64,000 nt of DNA from CAVRUF01 sp963716005 (GTDB lineage Bacteria; Actinomycetota; Thermoleophilia; Gaiellales; Gaiellaceae). The translations under genes were made by a program, and so were the position numbers. Shown here in pieces: positions 8,406-18,381 of the stretch (the stretch's first letter is position 1; each line of letters starts with the position of its first letter). The stretch is taken from positions 124,001 through 188,000 of the forward strand of contig OY970285.1 of assembly GCA_963716005.1 (NCBI GenBank), given 5' to 3'. The notes below the pieces were generated by a model that was not told where the DNA came from, did not search any database, and saw only the letters and a list, made by a program, of their open reading frames with translations.

Positions 8406-9553
8406 CGCGCACGAGCCGGCGGACGAGCACGAGGCGGCTTGCCTCGTCCAGGTCGCCCGGAAGATCCGCGGCCGTCGTGGGGCCGTCGCCGAGCGCCAGC
8501 GCGTCGATCTCCTCGCGCGCGTGCGCGGGAAACGCGATCCGCTTGCCCTCGAACGCGAGCTCGATCGAGCCGTCGCGCCGGTCGTGCAGGTCGGCGATCA
8601 CGGTCGCGCGCCGCTCGACCTCCGTGTCCGGCCCGAGATCGTCGAGCGCCCGCAGCTCCGAGATCCGGTTCTCGAGTATCGGGCGGCGTGAGATGACGAA
8701 CTTGCGCCGCATCCGGCGCTGAACCGATTCAGGGTCGAGGCGCGCCGCGAGCAGCTCCACCAGCTCCGCGCCGCCTTCACCGTCGGTGGGCACCGACCGA
8801 CGCAGCTCGACCTCGTTCTCCGCGGCATGCAGCGCCGCCTTCAGCGCGTCGATCCACGTGTAGACGTTCACGCCGACGGTCAGGTGGAGCGAGTCCGTCT
8901 CCGACGTGACCGCCTGGTGGAGCCAGCCGCGCGGGAGGTAGAGCGTGTCGCCCGCCCGCAGGACGACGTCGTGGACGATCTCGCCGGGCCCGCCGAGCGA
9001 CTCGGAGTAGCGCTGGTCCTTGAGCGGTAGCTCCAGCACGGGCTCGTAGACGAGCCAGCGCTTCTCGCCCGCGATCTGCAGGACGAACACGTCATGCGTG
9101 TCGTGGTGCACCGGCAGCCCCTGCGAGTCGCGCGGCGTCCAGTACGCGTTCCCCTGGGCCGGATGACGGAGCTCGGCCTCGAGGTCGCGGCAGAACCGGG
9201 CGATCGGCGGCCACCAGTGGTGGAGCCCCTGCGCGACGATCGAGGCGCCGCCCGCGAAGGCCTCCGCGACCGCGCCCGGATTCGCCACGCCGGTGAACGG
9301 GAGCGGACGCCAAGGAATGTCGATCGCGTGGTCGCGCAGCCGTAGCTGCTCGCCGGCCTTGACCAGCCGGAATGCCGGTGAGCGCAAGGCGCCCGAGCAG
9401 ACCAGCTGCTCGAGATCGTCCTCGGAGACGAGGTCGTCGAAGCTCGAGCGGCCGCCGCGATCGACTACGAGCGGCAGCCGCTCCCAATGCTCGGAGAGGA
9501 ACTCCTCGGCCGAGACCGGCTCGACGCAGCGGGAGAGCGCCGAGGCGGTTGCG
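8397..9553 (-). CDS. JmjC-type cupin oxygenase (3' end displaced by insert, 5' start unclear)
   Basis: The frame encodes a JmjC/cupin-8 protein of the family that includes ribosomal-protein and peptide hydroxylases. The HxD iron-binding motif is in VHHDTHDVF, the distal histidine in PRGWLHQA, and a winged-helix-like C-terminal region follows. Such enzymes use Fe(II) and 2-oxoglutarate to hydroxylate proteins. The homology starts at SALSRCVEPVSAEEF, but no ATG, GTG or TTG lies there in frame. A single extra T near 9555 would fuse it to the upstream acidic ORF (..PADSGE-SATASALS). At the other end the frame runs into the foreign insert; the native stop is the TGA at 7278-7280 beyond the insert. 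Confidence 0.75.
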
Positions 9554-9730
9554 CTACTCGCCGGAGTCCGCAGGTCCCGTGTCCGCGTCGTCGGCGTCCG
9601 AGTCGTCCGACCCGTCCGCGTGATCCGAATCGTCTGCGTCGTCCGAGTCGGCGTCGTCGGCGGCCTCCGCCTCGGACACCGGAGTCGTTCCTTCGAGAGT
9701 CTCGATGTCGTCGTCGTGCAGGCTGGACAT
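9554..9730 (-). CDS. 58-residue Asp/Ser-rich acidic ORF directly upstream of the cupin oxygenase
   Basis: ATG 9730 is preceded by AAGGAG at ideal spacing, and a TATCGT box lies further upstream at about 9770-9775. The product begins MSSLHDDDIETLEGTTPVS and ends in a repetitive Asp/Ser/Ala/Gly tail (DSDDADDSDHADGSDDSD). It terminates at a TAG immediately before the JmjC homology begins in another frame. Either it is the N-terminal acidic extension of the cupin, split by a one-base error, or it is a separate acidic peptide that could be the oxygenase's substrate, as in ribosomally made peptides hydroxylated at Asp. The data do not decide between these; the missing cupin start codon favours fusion. 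Confidence 0.6.
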   Translation of the reverse strand: MSSLHDDDIETLEGTTPVSEAEAADDADSDDADDSDHADGSDDSDADDADTGPADSGE

Positions 9731-9820
9731 TCGGTCTCCTTCGGTTGCGGTTGCGACCCCTTGAGCACGCGACGATATGCCCGAATCGCACGGCGTGCGA
9801 ACCCGGTTCACCACTTCGCA

Positions 9821-9826
9821 TAAACT
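9821..9826 (+). promoter_or_regulatory. -10 element for sucCD
   Basis: TAAACT ends nine bases before the sucC ATG at 9836, and no Shine-Dalgarno-like sequence lies between. This fits a leaderless or near-leaderless sucCD transcript. Confidence 0.5.
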
Positions 9827-9835
9827 CGCCCGCCG

Positions 9836-10975
9836 ATGGACCTCTACGAGTACCAGGGCAAGGAGCTCTTCAAGCGGTTCGGTATTCCCGTCTCGGAGGG
9901 CCGGCTCGCGGAGACCCCGGAGGAGGCCCGCGCCGCCGCCGAGACGCTCACCGGCCAGGTCGTCGTCAAGGCCCAGGTGCTGACCGGCGGCCGCGGTAAG
10001 GCGGGCGGGATCAAGCTCGCCGAGAGCCCGGACGAGGCGGCCTCCGCGGCCGAGGCGATCCTCGGGCTCGACATCAACGGGCACGTCGTGAAGAAGCTCT
10101 GGATCGAGCGCGCCTCCGACATCGCCAACGAGTACTACCTCTCGGTCACGTTCGACCGCGGCGAGAAGAAGCCGCTCTTCATGCTCACGAGCGAGGGCGG
10201 GATCGACATCGAGGAGGTCGCGGAGAAGACACCGGACGCGCTCGCGAAGCTCCACATCGATCCGCTCGTCGGCTTCGAGCCCTACCAGGCGCGCTGGCTC
10301 TGCTTCCACGGCGGCATCACCGATCCGGGCGAGCAGAAGCAGGTGATCGCGATCATCGGGAAGCTCTACGAGGCGTTCGTAGCCGCGGACGCAATGTTGT
10401 GCGAGATCAATCCGCTGATCGTCACGCCCGACGGCGAGGTGCGGGCGCTCGACTCGAAGTTCACGGTCGACGACAACGCGCTCTACCGCCACGAAGACAT
10501 CGCGGCGATGCGCGACCTCGACGCCTACCCGGCCGAGGAGCGGGCTGCTCGTGCGAAGGACGTCACGTACGTGAAGCTCGACGGCGAGGTCGGAATCCTC
10601 GGAAACGGCGCCGGGCTCGTCATGTCCACGCTGGACGTAATCGCGCAGGCCGGCGGGAGGCCCGCGAACTTCTGCGACCTCGGCGGCGGCGGCGACGCGC
10701 AGGGCGTGGTCGACGCGCTCGAGATCATCTCCGCCGATCCCCAGGTGCGCTCGATCCTCTTCAACATCTTCGGCGGGATCACCCGCTGCGACGAGGTCGC
10801 GCGCGGGATCCTCACGGCGCTCGGGCAGCTCGACCTGAAGCAGCCGATCGTGGTGCGCCTCGACGGCACGAACGCCGAGGAGGGCCGGCGACTCCTGGCC
10901 GAGGCCGCGCCGCCGAACCTCTACGTCGAGGCGACGATGCTCGACGCCGCGAAGAAGGCCGTGGAGGTCAGCTAG
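9836..10975 (+). CDS. sucC: Succinyl-CoA synthetase subunit beta
   Basis: The 379-residue protein is full length for the family. It begins MDLYEYQGKELFKRFGIPV with the ATP-grasp region (VVKAQVLTGGRGKAGGIKLA) and ends with the ligase domain (NIFGGITRCDEVARGI and LDGTNAEEGRRLL). With SucD it interconverts succinyl-CoA and succinate with substrate-level phosphorylation in the Krebs cycle. The stop TAG overlaps the sucD GTG (TAGTG), giving a coupled two-gene operon. No frameshift is seen in this gene. Confidence 0.96.
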   Translation: MDLYEYQGKELFKRFGIPVSEGRLAETPEEARAAAETLTGQVVVKAQVLTGGRGKAGGIKLAESPDEAASAAEAILGLDINGHVVKKLWIERASDIANEYYLSVTFDRGEKKPLFMLTSEGGIDIEEVAEKTPDALAKLHIDPLVGFEPYQARWLCFHGGITDPGEQKQVIAIIGKLYEAFVAADAMLCEINPLIVTPDGEVRALDSKFTVDDNALYRHEDIAAMRDLDAYPAEERAARAKDVTYVKLDGEVGILGNGAGLVMSTLDVIAQAGGRPANFCDLGGGGDAQGVVDALEIISADPQVRSILFNIFGGITRCDEVARGILTALGQLDLKQPIVVRLDGTNAEEGRRLLAEAAPPNLYVEATMLDAAKKAVEVS

Positions 10976-11848
10976 TGGCGATCATCGTCACCAACGAGAC
11001 GCGGCTCCTCGTCCAGGGGATCACCGGGCGCGAGGGCTCCTTCCACACGACGCGCAACCGCGACTACGGCACGAACGTGGTCGCCGGAGTGACGCCGGGC
11101 AAGGGTGGCGAGGACGTCGACGGCATCCCGGTCTTCGACACGGTGCGCGACGCCGTCGCCGAGGCGGGCGCGAACACGGCGATGGTCTTCGTTCCGGCGC
11201 GCTTTGCGGCGGACGCGACCTTCGAGGCGATCGACGCCGGCATCGAGACGGTCATATGCATCACCGAGGGGATTCCAGCGCACGACATGCTGCGCGTGTA
11301 CAACCACGCGCGGCCGAAGGGGACCACGCTGATCGGCCCGAACTGTCCCGGCTGCCTCTCGCCGGGCAAGGCGAACGTCGGGATCATCCCCGCCGAGATC
11401 TTCAGCGCCGGGCAAGGTCGGGCTCGTCTCCCGCTCCGGGACGCTGACCTACCAGATCGGCCACGAGCTGACCCAGCTCGGGATCGGCCAGTCCACGATC
11501 GTCGGCATCGGCGGCGACCCGGTCGTCGGCTCGTCCTTCATCGACATCCTCGAGAAGTTCGAGGCCGACGAGGAGACGGAACTGGTCGTCATGGTCGGCG
11601 AGATCGGCGGCTCCGAGGAGGAGAAGGCCGCGGCCTACATCGGCGAGAACATGAAGACGCCCGTGATCGCGTACATCGCCGGCTTCACGGCTCCTCCGGG
11701 GAAGACGATGGGCCACGCGGGCGCGATCATCTCCGGCTCGGCCGGCACTGCCCAGGCGAAGAAGGAAGCGCTCGAGGCCCAGGGCGTCCGCGTCGGGACG
11801 AACCCGACCGAGGTCGCCGCGCTCGTCGCCGAAGCCGTCGGCAGCTAG
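10975..11848 (+). CDS. sucD: Succinyl-CoA synthetase subunit alpha (one frameshift)
   Basis: This is the CoA-binding and ligase subunit: N-terminal VQGITGREGSFHT, CoA-site NCPGCLSPG, then SRSGTLTYQ, and GHAGAIISGSAGTA with the phosphohistidine (GHAG). The reading frame breaks near 11412, where GCCGGGCAAG carries one G too many; removing it gives the conserved SAGKVGLVSRSG. It starts at GTG overlapping the sucC stop. The paired subunit and the conserved motifs downstream of the break argue for a sequence error rather than a dead gene. Confidence 0.93.
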
Positions 11849-11861
11849 CCAAACCCGGCGT

Positions 11862-11867
11862 TAGGGT
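11862..11867 (+). promoter_or_regulatory. -10 element for the LtrA-family gene
   Basis: TAGGGT lies seven bases before ATG 11875, in the 26-bp gap after sucD. This is the same spacing as the other leaderless-type starts in the window. Confidence 0.45.
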
Positions 11868-11874
11868 CCGGCGG

Positions 11875-13041
11875 ATGCCTGTCGCGGCCGCCGAACACGA
11901 GCACCGCGTCACACCGCGCGAGCTCTTCTTCGACCTCGTCTTCGTCTTCGCGTTCACCCAGGTCGCGACGCTGCTCGCCAACGAGCCGACGTTCGCCGGG
12001 ATCGGGCGGGGCGTGCTCGTCCTCGCCGCGCTGTGGTGGGCCTGGGCTTCCTACGCGTGGCTGACGAACATCGTCGACCCCGAGGAGAGCGCGGTCGGCG
12101 CCGCGCTGCTCGTCGCGCTAATCGCGATCTTCATCGCGGCGCTTGCGGTGCCGGGCGCGTTCGGGGACGAGGGTGTGCTCTTCGGCGCCGCCTTCCTCGT
12201 CGTCTGTGCGATGCACACGACGCTCTACGCGCTCGCGGGCCGCGGCGACCGTGACCTGCTCCGCGCAGTGCTGCGGCTGGCGCCGTGGCCGTTGCTGGGC
12301 GCGACCTTGATCCTCATCGCGGGCTTCGTGGACGGCGCCCCCCGCACGTGGCTCTGGATTGCCGCGCTCGCGGGCGTGTACTTCGGCGCCGTGCTGAGCG
12401 GATCGACGGGCTGGCAGGTGTACCCGTCCCACTTCGCGGAGCGCCACGGCCTCGTGGTGATCATCGCGCTCGGCGAGGCGTTCATCGCCATCGGGATCGG
12501 TGCGAACGGGATCGGCCTCGGGCTGGGCGAGGTCGTCGCCGCCATCCTCGGGCTCCTCGTCGCCACCTCGTTCTGGCTCGCGTACTTCGACTTCTTCTCC
12601 ATCCGTGCCGAGCAAATGCTCGGGGACGCCCAGGGGCCGGAGCGCATCGCCCTCGCCCGCGACGTCTACACGTACCTGCACTTCCCGATGATCGTCGGGA
12701 TCGTCCTGTTCGCGTTCGCGATGAAGAACATCGTCTCGCACGTCGGCGACGAGCTCGACACCGTCGTCGCCCTGGCGCTGTGCGGCGGGAGCGCGCTCTA
12801 CCTGCTGACGTGGTCGGCGATCCGGATGCGGGTCGAACACCGGCGGCGGGTGAGCCGCGGCCGGTTCGTCGCGGCGCTCGTGCTTCTCCTCCTTCTGCCG
12901 GTCGCGACGATGGTTCCGGCGCTCGCCGCGCTGGCGCTCGTCACCGGCGTTTGGGTGGCGTTGCACACGTACGAGATCGTCTGGTGGCGCGAGGCCCGCG
13001 CGGAGTCGCGCTCGGTCCTCTCCTCGGCCGCGGGCCCCTGA
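11875..13041 (+). CDS. Low temperature requirement protein A (LtrA) family membrane protein
   Basis: The 388-residue, highly hydrophobic protein has about ten to twelve membrane segments. It opens with the typical LtrA signature VTPRELFFDLVFVFAFTQV. The central FAERHGLVVIIALGEAFIAIG motif is also diagnostic. The family is named after a Listeria locus needed for growth in the cold, but its biochemical role is unknown. It stands after sucD with its own -10 box and is followed 14 bases later by an aminotransferase gene. Confidence 0.85.
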   Translation: MPVAAAEHEHRVTPRELFFDLVFVFAFTQVATLLANEPTFAGIGRGVLVLAALWWAWASYAWLTNIVDPEESAVGAALLVALIAIFIAALAVPGAFGDEGVLFGAAFLVVCAMHTTLYALAGRGDRDLLRAVLRLAPWPLLGATLILIAGFVDGAPRTWLWIAALAGVYFGAVLSGSTGWQVYPSHFAERHGLVVIIALGEAFIAIGIGANGIGLGLGEVVAAILGLLVATSFWLAYFDFFSIRAEQMLGDAQGPERIALARDVYTYLHFPMIVGIVLFAFAMKNIVSHVGDELDTVVALALCGGSALYLLTWSAIRMRVEHRRRVSRGRFVAALVLLLLLPVATMVPALAALALVTGVWVALHTYEIVWWREARAESRSVLSSAAGP

Positions 13042-13055
13042 CTAGACTCTCTGCC

Positions 13056-14156
13056 ATGAGCGTCATCTCCTTCGCACGCGGGATTCCCGGCCCGGACCTG
13101 CTTCCGTCCGAGGCCTTCGGCGCCTGCGCCAAGGCGGCCGCGGAGAAGGACGGGGCGCGCGCGCTGAACTACGGGCCGCCCTCCGGCTACCCGCCGCTTC
13201 GCGACTGGGTCGCGGCCCGGCACGACGTCGACCCGAACCGCGTCGTCCTCACGACCGGCTCGCTCCAGGGCTTCAACTTCGTCGCCCGAACGTTCGTCGA
13301 GAAGGACGCGACCGTCTTCGTCGAGGCGCCCTGCTACGACCGCTCGCTCGGGATCCTCCGCGGCATCGGCGCCCGCGTCGTCTCGATTCCGCTGCGCGAG
13401 GACGGGCTCGACGTGGACGCCCTGAGCGTCGCGGTCGAGTCGACGCCCGGGCCGAAGCTCATCTACACGATCCCGACCTTCCAGAACCCGAGTGGGCGCA
13501 CACTCGCGGCCGAGAATCGCGGCCGGCTGCTCGACCTCGCGACCGCGACCGGCTCCACGATCCTCGAGGACGATCCCTACGGGCTCCTCCGCTTCGACGG
13601 CGAGACCATCCCGACGCTCTTCGAGACGAGCGGCGGCGAGGGCGTCCTCTTCCTCAGCTCGTTCTCGAAGACGATCGCGCCGGGCATCCGCGTCGGCTAC
13701 GTGATCCTCCCCGAGGAGCTCGTCGGCGCGATCGAGCAGCAGGTGCTCGAGAACTACGTGTCGCCGTCGATCTTCGTGCAGGCCGCGCTGCACGAGTTCG
13801 CGAGCCAGGGGATCTTCGAGCCGAACCTCGAGCGCACCCGCGACGGCCTGCGGATCCGCCGGGACGCCATGCTGGCCGCGCTCGAACGCGAGGCGCCGAA
13901 GAGCATGCGCTGGAACCGGCCCGAGGGCGGCTACTTCCTGTGGCTCGACTTCCCGCCCGGCATCGACGCCGGCGAGCTGCTCGACCGGGCGACCGAGGCC
14001 GACGTCACGTTCGTGAAGGGCTCCGACTTCTACTTCGGGCCCGGCGGCGAGCATTCGGCGCGGCTCGCCTTCAGCTTCGCGACCGCCGAGGAGATCGACG
14101 AGGGCATCGCGCGCCTCGCCGGCCTCGTGCGCGAAGCCGCCGCGGTTACCGCTTAG
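13056..14156 (+). CDS. PLP-dependent aminotransferase, class I/II (2-aminoadipate/MocR-like)
   Basis: The 366-residue fold-type I aminotransferase has NYGPPSGYPPLRDWVA near the N-terminus, PTFQNPSGRTL, EDDPYGLLRF and the PLP lysine in SSFSKTIAPGIRVGY (about residue 209). The arginine that binds the substrate carboxylate lies in SARLAFSF. The closest recognisable group is the 2-aminoadipate/aromatic aminotransferase-like proteins related to MocR C-terminal domains, here without a DNA-binding domain. A TAGACT box seven bases before ATG 13056 suggests its own leaderless promoter. Substrate specificity is not resolvable. Confidence 0.85.
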   Translation: MSVISFARGIPGPDLLPSEAFGACAKAAAEKDGARALNYGPPSGYPPLRDWVAARHDVDPNRVVLTTGSLQGFNFVARTFVEKDATVFVEAPCYDRSLGILRGIGARVVSIPLREDGLDVDALSVAVESTPGPKLIYTIPTFQNPSGRTLAAENRGRLLDLATATGSTILEDDPYGLLRFDGETIPTLFETSGGEGVLFLSSFSKTIAPGIRVGYVILPEELVGAIEQQVLENYVSPSIFVQAALHEFASQGIFEPNLERTRDGLRIRRDAMLAALEREAPKSMRWNRPEGGYFLWLDFPPGIDAGELLDRATEADVTFVKGSDFYFGPGGEHSARLAFSFATAEEIDEGIARLAGLVREAAAVTA

Positions 14157-15149
14157 CCAGCGCGTCGATCGCTTCGTCGAAGGTCGAGACCGCGACGATC
14201 TCGAGCCCGTCCGCGTACTTGCGCGCCTCTTCGGCGTTCGCGTCCGGGACGATGAAGACGTCCGCGCCCGCTTCCTTCGCGCCGATCGTCTTCTGCTTGA
14301 TCCCGCCGATCGGGATGACCGTCCCGTCGAGGGCCAGCTCGCCCGTGACGACGATCGTGCGGCCGTCGTCGATGTCGTCGCCGAGCTCGTCGACGATGCC
14401 GAGCGCGAACGCGAGCCCCGCCGACGGGCCACCGATCGAGCCCGCGTCGATCGAGACGTCCACCGGCAGGTCGAACGTGGCCGCGTCGGCGACGATGATC
14501 CCCGTGACCGCCTGGTCGGGATCCTCGGGCGACTCGGACGTTCCGACGGTCGACCGGCGTGCGCTTGCCGTCGCGCAGGACGACCATCTCGATCGTCGTC
14601 GCCCGGCTCGACCTCGCCGAGCGCCTTCACCAGGTCGGCGTGGCCCTTCACGGGCTCGCCGCCGGCCTCGACGATGATGTCGCCGACCTCGAGGACGCCG
14701 TCCGCGGGACGGCCCGGCACGACCGTATCGATCTGCGCGCCCTCGCCCTTCACGTCGATGTCGTAGCCGAGGTGCTCGAGCGCGACCGCGGCCGCGATCT
14801 CCTGCGAGCGCGACATCTGGTTCTTGCCCTCCTGCCGGCGGTCTTCCTCGCTCACGCCCGCGGGGTTCAGCGCGTCGGCCGGGACGAGCGTGCCGTCAGA
14901 GGCCAGCGACGGGAAGAGCGCCTCGATCCGCGAGGCCTTCCGGACGAGGATGTCGACCATGTAGACGCCGCCGTCCTCGCCGCTCGTCGACGGCTTCTCA
15001 CCTTCGACGCGGATGAGCGGATCGACCGGCCGCGCCTTGTCCGGCACGAACAGGTACTGGTCGGAGGGAGCGAAGACGAGGAACGCCACCAACGCGAGGA
15101 CGCCCGCCAGGAGGGCGATGCCGACCCCCTGGAAATGGCGGCGCTTCAC
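14146..15149 (-). CDS. Membrane-anchored PDZ and Lon-type S16 protease (two frameshifts)
   Basis: The product is about 333 residues when joined. It has one N-terminal membrane segment (GIALLAGVLALVAFLVF) and a middle region with NQMSRSQEIAAAVALEHLGY. A PDZ domain (VLEVGDIIVEAGGEPV) is followed by a Lon proteolytic domain with catalytic Ser in DAGSIGGPSAGLAFALG and Lys in GGIKQKTIGAKEAGA. This is the YlbL-like architecture, an extracytoplasmic protease anchored to the membrane. Two extra bases near 14595 and 14555 split the ORF between the PDZ and Lon parts. The 3' end overlaps the convergent aminotransferase by 11 nt. Confidence 0.85.
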
Positions 15150-15170
15150 GTTCCTATTGTGCGGACGGCG

Positions 15171-16101
15171 CTAGGAGCCGTGGCGGAGAACCGCAACGAC
15201 CTCGCGGACGGCCTCGGTCGAGGCGTCCAGCTCGGCCTTCTCGGCGTCGTTCAGGTCGAGCTCGACGATCGCCTCGATTCCGGCCGCGCCGAGCTTCACC
15301 GGCACGCCGATGTAGAGCCCGTCCACGCCGTACTCGCCCTCGAGGAGCGCGGTGCACGGGAGCACGCGCTTCTGGTCGAGGCAGATCGCGTCGACCATCT
15401 GCGCCACCGCCGCGCCCGGCGCGTACCAGGCCGACGTGCCGAGCAGCTCGACGATCTCGCCGCCGCCCTTGCGGGTGCGCTCGACCATCGCCTCGATCTT
15501 GTCCGCGGACGCGAGCTTCGTCAGCGGGATGCCGCCGACGGTCGTCGCCGAGACGACGGGGACCATCTGGTCGCCGTGCCCGCCGAGCACCATCGCCGTC
15601 ACGTCCTTCGCGGACGCCCCCGTCTCCCAGGCGATGAAGGTGGAGAAGCGCGCCGTGTCGAGGATCCCGGCCATGCCGAACACGCGCTCCCGCGGCCAGC
15701 CGGTCGCGGCTCGCGCGACGTGGCACATGGCGTCGAGCGGGTTGGAGACGATCACGAGGATGGCGTCCGGCGAATGCTTGGCCGCCTCGAGAGCGCACGA
15801 GCGGACGATCTCCTCGTTCGTCGTGACCAGGTCGTCGCGGCTCATCCCCGGCTTGCGCGGAAGCCCGGCGGTGATCACGACGACGTCGGAGCCGGCGGTC
15901 GCCTCGTACGAGTTCGATCCCGCAGGTGTTCGGCTCGTAGCCGAGCACGGGACCGGCCTGGTTGATGTCGAGCGCCTTGCCCTGCGGGAGGCCTTCCTTG
16001 ATGTCGACGAGGACGACGTCCGCGTAGTCGCGGCGCGCGATCTCCTGCGCCGCGGTCGCGCCGACGTTCCCCGCTCCGACCACCGTCACCTTGCGTCTCA
16101 A
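15171..16101 (-). CDS. mdh: Malate dehydrogenase (one frameshift)
   Basis: An LDH-like malate dehydrogenase: NAD-binding VVGAGNVGATAAQEIA, VVVITAGLPRKPGMSRDDL, IVSNPLDAM, active-site GGHGDQMVP. It oxidises malate to oxaloacetate. The frame breaks near 15920, where a GGG run carries one G too many; removing it restores the expected GSNSYEATAGSD. The start is TTG 16101, which overlaps the icd stop (TTGA), so translation is coupled to isocitrate dehydrogenase. The gene is followed 20 bases later by the PDZ-Lon protease start on the same strand. Confidence 0.93.
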
Positions 16102-17191
16102 ACCGTCACTCCCATCGTCTGGATGATTGCGTCAGCGACCTCGCTCGTCCCCACCGAGGTGGGGTCGTCGCGGGTCGGCTTCATGTCGTAGGTCACGGAC
16201 TTGCCGTCGGCGATGACCGCGGCGATCGCACCTTCGAGACGGTCGGCCGCGTCGCGTTCGTCGAGATGGCGGAGCATCATCACGCCGGAGAGCATCATCG
16301 CCATCGGGTTGACCTTGTTCTGGCCCGTGTACTTGGGCGCCGAGCCGTGCGTGGGCTCGAACACCGCCGCCTTCGTTCCGAAGTTCCCGCCGGGCGCGAG
16401 GCCGAGCCCGCCGATCAGGCCCGGCCGCGAGATCGGAGACGACGTCGCCGTAGAGGTTGGGGAGCACGAGGACGTCGTACTCCTCGGGCCGCTGCACGAG
16501 CTGCATCGAGAGGTTGTCCACGATGCGGTCTTCGAACTCGATGTCCGAGTTCTCCGCCGCGACCTCGCGCGCGACGCGCAGGTAGAGGCCGTCCGAGAAC
16601 TTCATGATGTTCGCCTTGTGGACGGCCGTGACCTTGCGTCCGGCCGTTGCGGCGCGCGTAGTCGAACGCGAACTCGACGATCCGCCGCGTCCCCGTGATC
16701 GAGATCGGCTTGATCGAGATTCCCGAGTCCTGGCGGAGCTTCGTGCCGGTCTTCTCCTCGATCCAGTCGAGGAGCTCGTGCGCCTCGTCGGTGCCCTCCT
16801 CGAACTCGATCCCGGCGTAGAGGTCCTCGGTGTTCTCGCGGACGATCACGAGGTCGACCTCCTCGTAACGCGAACGCACGCCCGGGTAGCTCTTGCACGG
16901 CCGCACCTGGCCGTAGAGGTCGAGCGTCTTGCGCAGCGCCACGTTCACCGAGCGGAAGCCGCCGCCCACCGGCGTCGTGATCGGGCCCTTGATCGCGACC
17001 GTGTTGGAGGCGATCGACTCGAGTACGTGGTCGGGGAGCGGATTGCCGCCGTGCTTGTCCATCACGTCGGCGCCGGCTTCCTGGACGTCCCAGTCGATCG
17101 AGACTCCGGTGGCGTCGATCACCCGGCGCGTCGCCTCGGCGATCTCGGGGCCCGTGCCGTCGCCGGGGATGAGGGTCACGCGATGCGTCAC
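16098..17191 (-). CDS. icd: Isocitrate dehydrogenase of the isocitrate/isopropylmalate family (two frameshifts)
   Basis: The motifs are VTLIPGDGTGPEIAEA, GPITTPVGGGFRSVNVALRKTLDLYGQVRP (read as two adjoining blocks), VIVRENTEDLYAGIE, KANIMKFSDGLYL, VLPNLYGDVVSDL and FEPTHGSAPKYTGQNK. Length and motifs match the short NAD-type isocitrate dehydrogenases; the Krebs-cycle neighbours support that over isopropylmalate dehydrogenase. It decarboxylates isocitrate to 2-oxoglutarate. Single extra bases near 16650 and 16421 break the frame, and both corrections restore conserved text. The start is GTG 17191, eight bases after a TAGAGT box. The stop overlaps mdh. Confidence 0.9.
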
Positions 17192-17199
17192 GGGCGCTG

Positions 17200-17238
17200 A
17201 CTCTAACGAAGCGTGGAAGAACGGCCGCCGGGTAGATT
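17200..17238. promoter_or_regulatory. Divergent promoters for icd-mdh and gltA
   Basis: In the 53-bp gap there is TAGAGT on the minus strand (17200-17205, eight bases before the icd GTG) and TAGATT on the plus strand (17233-17238, six bases before the gltA GTG). Both genes therefore appear to start from leaderless transcripts, and the two Krebs units are fired from one short divergent region. Confidence 0.5.
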
Positions 17239-17244
17239 GCGCAC

Positions 17245-18349
17245 GTGAACGACTTCAAGCCAGGACTCGAGGGCGTTGTCGCCGTCGAGACGGAAATCGC
17301 AGAGCCCGACCGCGACGGCGGCCAGCTCCGCTACCGCGGCGTCGACATCGAAGACCTCGTCGGCACGTACCCGTTCGAGAACGTCTGGGGCCTCCTCGTC
17401 GACGAGGATCTCAACTCGAAGATGCCCGATCCGGAGCCGTACGAGCCGGCCAAGCTGACCGGCGACGCGCCGGCGGATCTCCAGGCCGAGACGGCACGGC
17501 TCTCCGGCGAATGGGGCCTCGGGAAGCTGAACGAGATCACCGACGAGCAGGCGCGCTGCGGACCTCGCCCGGATCTCGGCGCTGATGATGGCGATCGTCG
17601 CCCAGTCGGCCCGCATCGCGGACGGCAAGACCGACGTCGTCCCGAACGACGTGGTCGCCGAGGGCAAGACCGCCGCGGAGAAGTTCCTCCTGCGCTGGCG
17701 CGGCGAGCTGAACCCGGCTCACGCGAAGGCGATCGACACGTACTGGATCTGCACGGCCGAGCACGGCCTGAACGCCTCGACCTTCACCGCGCGGGTCGTC
17801 GCCTCAACCGGCGCCGACTGCGCCGCGGCGCTCTCCGCCGCCGTCGGCGCGCTCTCGGGCCCGCTGCACGGAGGCGCGCCGGCGTACGTGAAGCCGATGA
17901 TCGAGGAGGCCGCCGCGATGGGCGACGCCGACCGCTGGGTGCGCGAGGCGCTCGCGTCCGGCAAGCGGATCATGGGCTTCGGCCACCGCGTCTACCGCGC
18001 CGAGGATCCGCGCTCACGCGTCCTCAAGGAGACCGCGAGGGAGCTCGGCTCGCCGCACATCGAGACCGCCGAGAACGTGGAGGCCGCGGCGCTGAAGGCG
18101 CTCCAGGAGCGCCACCCCGAGCGCGTGCTCGCGACGAACGTGGAGTACTACTCCGCCGTCGTCCTCGACTTCGCCGAGATCCCGCCGCCGCTCGCTCCCG
18201 CCATGTTCGCGTGCTCGCGCGTCGCCGGCTGGTCGGCGCACATCCTGGAGCAGAAACGCACCGGCCGCCTCTTCCGGCCCTCCGCCCGATACGTCGGCCC
18301 GGGCGCGCGCCCGGCCTCCGAGGTCGGATCGACGCCGGTCGCAGGTTGA
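17245..18349 (+). CDS. gltA: Citrate synthase (one frameshift)
   Basis: This is a citrate/2-methylcitrate synthase-type protein of about 367 residues after joining. It has GVDIEDLVGTYPFENVWGLL, active-site histidines in EHGLNAST and GFGHRVYRAEDPR, GPLHGGAPAYV, and VEYYSAVVLDF with the catalytic Asp. It condenses oxaloacetate with acetyl-CoA. The frame breaks near 17558 (GCGCGCTGCGGAC has one base too many). Being divergent from icd-mdh supports the Krebs role over the methylcitrate cycle. The start is GTG 17245. Confidence 0.92.
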
Positions 18350-18381
18350 ACCTCGCCGACGCTCTAGCCGCTGCACCCGCC

